Of a stretch of 64,000 nt of DNA, positions 54,405-62,238 are shown in pieces. A program made the translations under genes and the position numbers. Location: assembly GCA_045536365.1 (NCBI GenBank), contig JAZSNL010000014.1, forward strand, positions 1-64,000. Reading direction: 5' to 3'. The notes below the pieces were generated by a model that saw only the letters and a list, made by a program, of their open reading frames with translations, was not told the DNA's origin and ran no database searches. The first letter of the stretch is position 1, and every line of letters starts with the position of its first letter. This stretch comes from JAZSNL01 sp045536365. GTDB lineage: Bacteria > Bacillota_I > Bacilli_A > ML615J-28 > CAG-313.

Positions 54405-54430
54405 AAAGCAATTTGAACTCAAATTGCTTT
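54405..54430 (-). terminator. Terminator of the deoC-deoD unit
   Basis: A 10-bp stem (AAAGCAATTT with its complement) with a 6-base loop, just after the deoD stop on the minus strand, followed by TTTTGTTA. The T-tail is imperfect, so termination may be partial. Confidence 0.7.
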
Positions 54431-54439
54431 GTTTTATTT

Positions 54440-55153
54440 TTATTCTGCTAATTCTAATGCTATTTGCATCATTTGAGTAAAAGCATTTTGTCTTTCTTCA
54501 GATGTAGTTTCTTTATGAGTAACTAATGAATCTGAAATAGTTAAAATACAAGCAGCTTTTTTACCAAGTACGTTTGCGTTATGGAATAATGCGAAAGATT
54601 CCATTTCTACACAAACACATTCTTTTTCTTCATACATTTTTTTAACAATTGATTCTCCTCCACGATAGAAAACATCTGATGAATGAATTCTTTCATAATG
54701 AGTTTTAATATTCAATTCTTCAGCAATCTTTAAAATCTTATTTGATAATTCTTCATTACTAGGTAAAACATCTCTTGTTTCACCATTTTGTGTTAATGCG
54801 AAAGAAGATTCACTATAAGCTTCTTTTACAACAACAACATCATATAAGTCAAGATTTGGACTATATGCACCAGCAGAACCAATTCTTACTATTTGTTCAA
54901 CACCATAGAAATTAAATAATTCATATGAATAAATACCAATACTAGGCATACCCATACCTGAACCCATAACAGAAATTCTTCTTCCTTTATAAGTTCCTGT
55001 AAAACCTAACATTCCTCTTACACCATTAAATTGTTCTACATTTTCTAAGAATGTATCTGCAATATATTTTGCACGAAGAGGATCACCTGGCATTAATACA
55101 GTTTTAGCAATTTTTGAAGCATCTGTAACTTCAATATGTGGAGTAGCTTTCAT
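54440..55153 (-). CDS. deoD: Purine-nucleoside phosphorylase (DeoD type)
   Basis: The 237-residue protein matches hexameric DeoD: MPGDPLRAKYIAD, GSGMGMPSIGIYS for phosphate, RIGSAGAY, and the catalytic Asp in TISDSLVTHKE. It splits purine (deoxy)nucleosides to base and (deoxy)ribose 1-phosphate. It follows deoC by 10 bases. Free deoxyribose 1-phosphate would feed, through a phosphopentomutase not seen here, into deoC. Confidence 0.95.
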   Translation of the reverse strand: MKATPHIEVTDASKIAKTVLMPGDPLRAKYIADTFLENVEQFNGVRGMLGFTGTYKGRRISVMGSGMGMPSIGIYSYELFNFYGVEQIVRIGSAGAYSPNLDLYDVVVVKEAYSESSFALTQNGETRDVLPSNEELSNKILKIAEELNIKTHYERIHSSDVFYRGGESIVKKMYEEKECVCVEMESFALFHNANVLGKKAACILTISDSLVTHKETTSEERQNAFTQMMQIALELAE

Positions 55154-55163
55154 ATTTCACCTC

Positions 55164-55826
55164 TTAATAATCAGTTTCAACTGAAGCATTTTGCATTATT
55201 GCAACACCACCTGATGTTCCAATTCTTGTCGCTCCATTTTCTACCATTGCCATTAAATCATCTAGATTTCTAACACCACCAGCAGCTTTAACTCCCATTT
55301 CAGGTCCTACAGTTTCACGCATTAAAGCGATATCTTCTTTTGTAGCACCAGCTGGTCCAAATCCTGTTGATGTTTTAACAAATGTTGCACCTGCTGCTTT
55401 TGCTGCTTTACAACATTCGATTTTTTCTTCTTCTGTTAAATAACAAGTTTCAATAATAACTTTTACTGTTTTACCAGCAGCAGCTGATACAACCATTCTA
55501 ATTTCTTCTTGAATGTATTCATAGTTATGCATTTTAGCTTGACCAATATTGATAACCATATCAATTTCATCAGCACCATTTGCAATGGCATCTAATGTTT
55601 CAACTACTTTAACTTCAGAAGTATTAGCTCCTAGAGGAAAACCTATAACTGTACATACTAAAACGTCTGAACCTTCTAATTCCTTTTTCGCAAAAGCGAT
55701 ATTTGTAGGGTTTACACATACGCTCATAAAATCATATTTTTTAGCTTCTTCACATAATACTTTAATTTCTTCTTGTGTTGAGAAAGCTTTTAATAAAGTA
55801 TGGTCTATTAATTTATTAATTTTCAT
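55164..55826 (-). CDS. deoC: Deoxyribose-phosphate aldolase
   Basis: I start at ATG 55826, seven bases after GGAGG; the longer frame from 55847 covers that site and overlaps the upstream gene more. The 220-residue protein matches the usual 215-225. It has VCVNP, the catalytic Lys in KVIIETCYL and the Schiff-base Lys in FVKTSTGF, plus GGV and GTS phosphate-binding loops. It cleaves deoxyribose 5-phosphate into acetaldehyde and glyceraldehyde 3-phosphate. Together with deoD and pdp it forms a deoxynucleoside catabolic set. Confidence 0.95.
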   Translation of the reverse strand: MKINKLIDHTLLKAFSTQEEIKVLCEEAKKYDFMSVCVNPTNIAFAKKELEGSDVLVCTVIGFPLGANTSEVKVVETLDAIANGADEIDMVINIGQAKMHNYEYIQEEIRMVVSAAAGKTVKVIIETCYLTEEEKIECCKAAKAAGATFVKTSTGFGPAGATKEDIALMRETVGPEMGVKAAGGVRNLDDLMAMVENGATRIGTSGGVAIMQNASVETDY

Positions 55827-56697
55827 CGATTTTTCCTCCTTCTTCAATAAGTTCTATCATTTCAATATGTTTAAAGTTAGAACTTGAAATCATAAATTTA
55901 CGTAATTTTCTTAATACTTTTTTAATTTTTAAACTGCCTTTTTCATTAACATATAATAATTTAACATCGCATGTGCTATCTTTTACTTCATACATAAATT
56001 TTTCAGTATATTTAAAGAAAGTTTCAGCTTTAATTAATGATATTAAATTTTCTTCTTCTTCAATTTGAACATATGTTAAATGTTGAGGGAAAATAAATGG
56101 TTGACCAACAGGATAATTAATACATAATTCAACTTGTTCATTTAATTCATTTACCATTGGAATATAAGGTGATGCAATAACATCAGCTTTTATTAATTGA
56201 GGTAATTCATTAAGTTTACCTTGGTATTTGAATATTTGATTTAATCGATCACTTGGAACATAATATTTTTTAATTTCAGAGTGTTTTTCTAAATATGCAT
56301 CTCTTTCTTTAATTAAACTTCCTAATAAATCATACATATTAAATTCTGTTATATTATCAATACCATCGTGGTAAATAGATAAATTAAATTTATCACATAA
56401 ATCGGCCATATTCACAAGTATTAATTTAATTAAATATTGTGGTAAAACCGGTGGAATTTCGACTAATAAATTAATATTAACAAATTGAGAATTTAATCTA
56501 TACATACTACTAACTCTTGTTCTCTTAGTAATTAAGTATTGATAGCTAAAACTAAATTCAGGATATTCAAAATTCATTTCTACAACTTCATCATTAGCAG
56601 CAATTTTACAATTTTCCATTGTTCCAAAATAATTATCTACTAATTCAAAGAAATTAATTCTTTCTTCATTACGATTTCTAAAAAAATGAATTACCAT
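55816..56697 (-). CDS. Hypothetical protein between ileS and deoC
   Basis: The 293-residue protein has no signal peptide or membrane segment. It is mixed helix and strand, with motifs such as HFFRNRNEERINFFELVD that I do not recognise. It overlaps the deoC start by 11 bases and lies about 20 bases after ileS, so it is probably co-transcribed with ileS and deoC. No function can be assigned. Confidence 0.6.
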   Translation of the reverse strand: MVIHFFRNRNEERINFFELVDNYFGTMENCKIAANDEVVEMNFEYPEFSFSYQYLITKRTRVSSMYRLNSQFVNINLLVEIPPVLPQYLIKLILVNMADLCDKFNLSIYHDGIDNITEFNMYDLLGSLIKERDAYLEKHSEIKKYYVPSDRLNQIFKYQGKLNELPQLIKADVIASPYIPMVNELNEQVELCINYPVGQPFIFPQHLTYVQIEEEENLISLIKAETFFKYTEKFMYEVKDSTCDVKLLYVNEKGSLKIKKVLRKLRKFMISSSNFKHIEMIELIEEGGKIDEN

Positions 56698-56717
56698 ATT
56701 TTTCTCCTTTTTAGATA

Positions 56718-59462
56718 TTATTCACCAATAATATCTTGACATCTATTACATAATTGATTTTTGTTAACTTTCTTAACAATTTGCCAACAACGTGCACAAG
56801 TGCATCCTTCTGCTGGAGTTACCTTAATTAAACCAGAATCAGTTTCTTCACCTTCTTCTAGGTTTTCAACAACATCAAAACTAGATACAATAAATACTTG
56901 AGCTAAATCAGCTTCAACTGATTTAATAGTTTCTAAAGCTTCTGCTGTAGGTTTGATTTCAACAGCAGCATTTAAACTCTTACCAATTACTTTATTGTTT
57001 CTTGCAACTTCTAATGCTTTTAAAACATCACTTCTTAATGCCATAAATGCATCATATTTTTCTAATAATTCTTTTTCATTAATGTGTTTTACAGCCTTAG
57101 GAATATCACATAAATAAACACTTTCTAATTTTTCACCTGGTAAATAAGAATATACTTCTTCAGCAGTATGAGGAATAATAGGTGTTAATAATGTAATTAA
57201 TGACATTAATGTTTCATATAAAACAGTTTGAATACTTCTTCTAGCTGGATCATTTTCAGATACAATATATAAAATATCTTTAGTAAAATCTAAATAGAAA
57301 GCAGATAATTCATTTGTCATGAAATTTAAGATTACACGATATACTTCATCAAATTCATAATTTTGATAAGCATTATTTGCCTTTTCAATAACATTATTTA
57401 ATAAACAAATCATATATTGATCAATCTCAGGCATGTTTTGATAACTTACCGCATTTTTCTTATAATTAAAATCATGTAAATTACCTAACAAGAATCTAAA
57501 TGTATTACGAATCTTACGATATGATTCGCTAATTTGTTTAATTAATTCTTTACTAATAGAAACATCAGATTGATAATTAACACTTGCAACCCATAAACGT
57601 AAAATATCAGCACCATATTCTTTACAAATATCAAGTGGATTAATAACGTTACCTAATGATTTAGACATCTTTCTACCTTGGCCATCTAAGATAAATCCGT
57701 GAGAAATAACAGTCTTATATGGAGCTTCCCCATTAATCGCAACACTAGTTGATAAACTAGAATTAAACCATCCACGATATTGGTCAGAACCTTCTAAATA
57801 AACATCAGCTTTAGAAACACCATAACGTTGTTTTAATGCACTACAATGAGAAGTACCTGAGTCAAACCAAACGTCCATAATATCAGTTTCTTTACTAAAT
57901 TGATTATTAGGACTGCCAGGATGAGTGAATCCTTTAGGTAATAATTCATTTGCACTTCTTTCAAACCAAACATTTGATCCTTCTTTTTCAAAAATATCAG
58001 CAACATGATTAATAACTTCTTCGTCTAAAATAGCACTACCATCTTCTGCATAGAATACAGGAATAGGAACACCCCATACTCTTTGACGAGAAATACACCA
58101 ATCTTCACGATCTTTAATCATATTAGATAAACGTACTTCACCCCATTTAGGTTGCCAATCAACGTGTTTAATCGCCTCTAAGATATCTTCTCTGAAATTC
58201 TTAATAGAAGCAAACCATTGAGGAGTTGCTCTAAAGATAATAGGCTTACGAGTTCTCCAGTCATGAGGATAACTATGAACAATAGTTGTAGCTTTTAATA
58301 ACGCTTCTTCTTCAGCTAAACGATTTAAAATAGCTTCATTAGCTTGTTCATAGAATAAACCTGCAAACTCACCAGCTTCTTCTGTCATATAGCCACGACT
58401 ATCAACAGGACATAAAATATCTAAATTATATTTTTTACCTACAATAAAGTCATCTTCACCATGACCAGGTGCTGTATGAACTAAACCAGTACCACTTTCT
58501 AAAGTAACATGTTCACCTAAAATAACACCAGAAATGCGGTCATATAAAGGATGTTTGTATGTTACACCTTCTAATTCTTTACCATTAACAGTTTTAATAA
58601 TTTGGTATTCTTCGTATCCAATTTCTTTCATAGCTGTTTCTACTAAATCAGATGCCATTACAAGGTAACGATTATTTGCAGTAACAACACTATATTCAAA
58701 ATCAGGACCAATACAAATTGCAAGGTTTGCTGGAATTGTCCAAGGTGTAGTTGTCCAAATTACTAATTCACAATTAGAAGATAAAATATTTTTACCATCA
58801 ACAACTTTAAAAGCTACATAAATAGATGTACTCTTAATATCATGATATTCAATTTCTGCTTCAGCTAAAGCAGTTTCAGATGATGGAGACCAATATACAG
58901 GTTTTAATCCTTTATAAATTAATCCTTTTTTAACCATAGTTGCGAAAGCTCTAATTTGTTCAGCTTCATAACTATGAGTAAGAGTAATATAAGGATTATC
59001 CCAATCTCCTAAAACACCTAATCTCTTAAATCCTTCTTTTTGCATTTCAACTTGACGTAATGCGTATTCTTCACATAATGTTCTAAATGCACTAACACTC
59101 ATTTCTTTTCTATTAATTTTCTTATCTTTTGATAAAGCAGTTTCAATAGGTAATCCATGAGTATCCCATCCAGGTAAGTATGGTGCATAATAACCAGTCA
59201 TTGTTTTATATCGAATTAAGAAATCTTTTAAAATTTTATTTAAAGCATGACCTGCATGAACAGGACCATTTGCATAAGGAGGACCATCATGTAAATAGAA
59301 AGGAACTTTAGATTCATTTTTCTTTAAAACTTTTTCATATAGTCCTTCTGAAAACCATTTTTGTTGAATTGGTAATTCATTAACACCTAAGTTTCCTCTC
59401 ATTGGGAAATCTGTTTTAGGCATTAATAACGTATTTTTGTAATCTTTTTGTTGATTTTCCAT
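56718..59462 (-). CDS. ileS: Isoleucyl-tRNA synthetase
   Basis: The 914-residue class I synthetase has PPYANGPVHAGHALNK with the HIGH-equivalent HAGH (69-72), the KMSKSLGN loop, an editing domain between, and a C-terminal zinc finger with CTCARC and CNRC. It charges tRNA-Ile with isoleucine. Bacterial-type (IleS1-like) length about 900-930. It follows ylmH by 10 bases, as in Bacillus, so no separate leader or T-box lies directly upstream of it. Confidence 0.96.
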   Translation of the reverse strand: MENQQKDYKNTLLMPKTDFPMRGNLGVNELPIQQKWFSEGLYEKVLKKNESKVPFYLHDGPPYANGPVHAGHALNKILKDFLIRYKTMTGYYAPYLPGWDTHGLPIETALSKDKKINRKEMSVSAFRTLCEEYALRQVEMQKEGFKRLGVLGDWDNPYITLTHSYEAEQIRAFATMVKKGLIYKGLKPVYWSPSSETALAEAEIEYHDIKSTSIYVAFKVVDGKNILSSNCELVIWTTTPWTIPANLAICIGPDFEYSVVTANNRYLVMASDLVETAMKEIGYEEYQIIKTVNGKELEGVTYKHPLYDRISGVILGEHVTLESGTGLVHTAPGHGEDDFIVGKKYNLDILCPVDSRGYMTEEAGEFAGLFYEQANEAILNRLAEEEALLKATTIVHSYPHDWRTRKPIIFRATPQWFASIKNFREDILEAIKHVDWQPKWGEVRLSNMIKDREDWCISRQRVWGVPIPVFYAEDGSAILDEEVINHVADIFEKEGSNVWFERSANELLPKGFTHPGSPNNQFSKETDIMDVWFDSGTSHCSALKQRYGVSKADVYLEGSDQYRGWFNSSLSTSVAINGEAPYKTVISHGFILDGQGRKMSKSLGNVINPLDICKEYGADILRLWVASVNYQSDVSISKELIKQISESYRKIRNTFRFLLGNLHDFNYKKNAVSYQNMPEIDQYMICLLNNVIEKANNAYQNYEFDEVYRVILNFMTNELSAFYLDFTKDILYIVSENDPARRSIQTVLYETLMSLITLLTPIIPHTAEEVYSYLPGEKLESVYLCDIPKAVKHINEKELLEKYDAFMALRSDVLKALEVARNNKVIGKSLNAAVEIKPTAEALETIKSVEADLAQVFIVSSFDVVENLEEGEETDSGLIKVTPAEGCTCARCWQIVKKVNKNQLCNRCQDIIGE

Positions 59463-59472
59463 ATTCTTTCTC

Positions 59473-60198
59473 CTAATGTTTAACGCCGATTTTAACTACA
59501 AGGCGATCTTTTCTTGTTGTTTTAACAATCTCTAATATTGTTATTCTACCATATTTTCTAATACTTAACATATCAGATACATTTATTTTTTTATCTATAT
59601 CTAAACACTCAACATGATTTATTCTAACTAAACCTGTTGTTATCATTTTACATGCATCATTTCGACTAATTCTTAATGCACTTGAGATTACCGCATCTAA
59701 TCTCATACTAGGAATATTAATTGTTGTTTCTATTTCTTCAGTTTCTAAACAGTCTAAATTATTTATTTTAATAAGTTCAATATTTTGATTATTTACTGAA
59801 TTAAAGTTTTCTTCTAAATATTTACTAATAGTTAAACTACATACTAAATAATAATCAAAATTTTTACCAACAATTATGTCACCAAATGTATTTCTCTTAA
59901 TTCCTAAACTCATTAGTGTTCCTAATATATTACGATGATTAAAAGCATTTAATTTAGAATTACTATTAAATTTATAGATTACTATTTCAAAATCATCTTG
60001 AACTAGTTCAATATTATCTTTATATTTAATAATTGCTCTTTTTCTTTCTGAATCTTCATAACCACCATTAAATATAATTTCTAGTTCTTTATTATTAATA
60101 GATTTTATTTCTCTTTGTTCTTCTAAATCTAAAAATGGTGTTAAAACATATTCACCATCTAAAGCTCTTTTTTCATAATCATTTTTATATAAAAACAT
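59473..60198 (-). CDS. ylmH: YlmH-like S4 RNA-binding protein (RqcP2-type)
   Basis: The 241-residue protein has an N-terminal domain of the YlmH family (FLDLEEQREIKSI) and a C-terminal S4 RNA-binding domain (about 165-225: SMRLDAVISSALRISRNDACKM, shown here by its core RLDAVISSALRISR). YlmH lies with sepF and ileS in many Firmicutes and was recently linked to ribosome-associated quality control. It starts one base after sepF's stop. DivIVA, usually between ylmH and ileS, is absent. Confidence 0.9.
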   Translation of the reverse strand: MFLYKNDYEKRALDGEYVLTPFLDLEEQREIKSINNKELEIIFNGGYEDSERKRAIIKYKDNIELVQDDFEIVIYKFNSNSKLNAFNHRNILGTLMSLGIKRNTFGDIIVGKNFDYYLVCSLTISKYLEENFNSVNNQNIELIKINNLDCLETEEIETTINIPSMRLDAVISSALRISRNDACKMITTGLVRINHVECLDIDKKINVSDMLSIRKYGRITILEIVKTTRKDRLVVKIGVKH

Positions 60199-60199
60199 A

Positions 60200-60532
60200 T
60201 TAATTAAATCTTGTTACTTCTTTTGTATATTGATGTAATGTTCCGTCTTCAAACGCAACAGCAGATCCAAAAAGGAATGTTTCTTTACCAAGTCTATGAG
60301 TTTCCCCATCTGTTGCGTAAACAGTTCCTGTTAAAAAAGCGACAACTCGATTAACATCATCAACACTCTCTACTTTTTCAAAATTACAAATTACAGCTCG
60401 ATGAGCTATTATACAATCAGCAAGTTCGTAAGCTTGTTCATCAATATCTCTACTAGGATCCATTGTATAAAATAATAAGCTTTCAAATGCTGTTCCTATT
60501 CTTGTTTCAGATTTTCTTTTTCTTCCAAACAT
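60200..60532 (-). CDS. sepF: Cell division protein SepF
   Basis: The 110-residue protein matches SepF (YlmF), with an RRSER-like basic start (MFGRKRKSETR) and the SepF core DDVNRVVAFLTGTVYATDG and FLFGSAVAF. SepF anchors FtsZ to the membrane and bends it. The protein lacks the long linker of Bacillus SepF (about 150 residues), so it is short. It is between ylmE and ylmH, as expected. Confidence 0.92.
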   Translation of the reverse strand: MFGRKRKSETRIGTAFESLLFYTMDPSRDIDEQAYELADCIIAHRAVICNFEKVESVDDVNRVVAFLTGTVYATDGETHRLGKETFLFGSAVAFEDGTLHQYTKEVTRFN

Positions 60533-60540
60533 AGTTACTC

Positions 60541-61200
60541 CTATTTAGACAATATACTACCTAATCTTACCATTGTTGAACCATGTTTAACAGCTAATAA
60601 GTAATCATTACTCATTCCCATTGATAATTCAGTACATGGAGCATAAGGTAAATTAAGTGCTTGAATTTCTTTTTGTAATTCCTGCATTGTTTCAAAGTAA
60701 CTTTCTAATACATCTTCATCAAAAGTATATACAGCAGTAGTCATTAATCCAACTACTTCTATTTTTTCATATTTTCCTAAATGTTTAATAAATGGAATTA
60801 CTTTTGATTCACTAAATCCAGATTTATTTGAATTATTAGATAAATTTACTTGAACAAAACATTTTAAAGGCTCTTTTTTCTTTCTAGCTTTATTTATTGC
60901 GTTAGCTAAATCAATTGAATTTAGTGAATGTAAATAATCAATACTATCAATAAAATTACTAGCTAGTTTAGGAGGTATTTTAATATCTCCAAAATAATGC
61001 CATATAATATCATAATCTTTTAATGCTTCATATTTTGCAAGAAAAGTATCTTTACGATTTTCTCCTATTTCATTGATACCCGCATTAACTATTTCAATTG
61101 TTTTATCTATATCAAAATATTTGACTGCTCCTATGATTCTAACATTAGGATAGTCTTTCAAAGATTCTTTTATTTTTTTCACTTGTTCTGCGATACTCAT
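60541..61200 (-). CDS. ylmE: PLP homeostasis protein, YggS/YlmE family
   Basis: The 219-residue barrel protein matches YggS/PLPBP: NEIGENRKDTFLAK, FVQVNLSNNSNKSGF, GLMT and LSMGMSNDYLLAVKHGSTMVRLGS. The PLP-binding Lys is in VRIIGAVKYF. One conserved block is altered: WHYFGDIK replaces the usual WHFIGHLQ. It regulates free pyridoxal phosphate. It starts the ylmE-sepF-ylmH-ileS cluster with GGGTG before ATG 61200. Confidence 0.88.
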   Translation of the reverse strand: MSIAEQVKKIKESLKDYPNVRIIGAVKYFDIDKTIEIVNAGINEIGENRKDTFLAKYEALKDYDIIWHYFGDIKIPPKLASNFIDSIDYLHSLNSIDLANAINKARKKKEPLKCFVQVNLSNNSNKSGFSESKVIPFIKHLGKYEKIEVVGLMTTAVYTFDEDVLESYFETMQELQKEIQALNLPYAPCTELSMGMSNDYLLAVKHGSTMVRLGSILSK

Positions 61201-61304
61201 ATTATCACCCTTATTGCGTATTTTCTTTTTATATATTATACCATATTTTGATATTTTTTACAAGGCTTTTATAATATTGATTTTTGAGTTTATTTATTAA
61301 TAAA

Positions 61305-61332
61305 AAAGCTATTAATTTTACTTAATAGCTTT
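61305..61332 (-). terminator. Terminator of the lipoprotein/papain-like unit
   Basis: An 11-bp stem (AAAGCTATTAA with its complement) closing a 6-base loop, followed on the minus strand by a T-run. It lies just after the lipoprotein stop. Confidence 0.82.
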
Positions 61333-61338
61333 ACTTTT

Positions 61339-62238
61339 TTATTCAAATGTGTCATTTTTTAAAATCTTTATTTTCTTATTGTGAAGTGAATTCAATCGTA
61401 TTAAATATTCTCCATTTACATCTTTAAAAATACCCTTAGGAACAAATACTGAACATCTGTATCCAAGTAATTCTGACAAAATCTTTTTCACCGTTTCTCC
61501 TTGCGGAATTTTACCTTCAAGCAAATATTCAACTTTTATTATTAAAATCTCATTTCTTTCATTTTCATCCATATCTGAAGAATTATTTTCTCTCATATCA
61601 TACTTTGAAAGGTAATGAAATTCTTCTAATTCTATACATACATTAAAACTAACAATTGTATCAATGCTATTTTTAGGGAATGCGTTATCTATACATTCTA
61701 CTTTAACATATTCTTCAACAGAATCAATATCCATATATGTTATATAACTATCTAAACGATAATCATTCCATGAGTCATCTGATTTATTATGTGGAGTATA
61801 CTCTATATCAAAAAAATTTAAATTTTTCAATTCTTCATTGCTTATATTTTTAAATACGTAACTAAAAGTAGCATCGAATTTTATCATACTAGACAATCCT
61901 TGTTCAACATAATATTCATACATATGAGGATGAGGATAAGGTAAATAGAAGTCATGAGGATTATATCTAATTTTATATTTGTAATTTAATAATTCTAACA
62001 AATCATTCATATCAATATTATCATTAAAATTATTGATTAAAGATGTTTTAACAGACACAGAACCTTCCTCGAAACAATCGCTACCTATCACATTACCATA
62101 CAAATCATATAATATAAAACTTGGATGATTTCCTTTTTTATATGGAGGAAGCGGATGGTTTCCAACAGAAACAGGATCGCATCCCGATAATAGTATTAAA
62201 CCTAATACCACTAAAATCATAAGTATTTTTCTATACAT
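61339..62238 (-). CDS. Lipoprotein of unknown function
   Basis: The 299-residue protein has a lipoprotein signal ending in LLSGC (Cys 20), so it is exported and membrane anchored. The rest is rich in Asp, Tyr, His and Pro (YLPYPHPHMYEYY). I do not recognise a domain. AGGAG precedes ATG 62238, whose start overlaps the end of the papain-like gene by 8 bases, so the two are probably made together. Confidence 0.65.
   Translation of the reverse strand: MYRKILMILVVLGLILLSGCDPVSVGNHPLPPYKKGNHPSFILYDLYGNVIGSDCFEEGSVSVKTSLINNFNDNIDMNDLLELLNYKYKIRYNPHDFYLPYPHPHMYEYYVEQGLSSMIKFDATFSYVFKNISNEELKNLNFFDIEYTPHNKSDDSWNDYRLDSYITYMDIDSVEEYVKVECIDNAFPKNSIDTIVSFNVCIELEEFHYLSKYDMRENNSSDMDENERNEILIIKVEYLLEGKIPQGETVKKILSELLGYRCSVFVPKGIFKDVNGEYLIRLNSLHNKKIKILKNDTFE

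Noticed and set aside
59463..59472. T-box leader upstream of ileS
   Set aside because: Only 10 bases separate ileS from ylmH, and the region upstream of ylmE (61201-61300) shows no T-box features.
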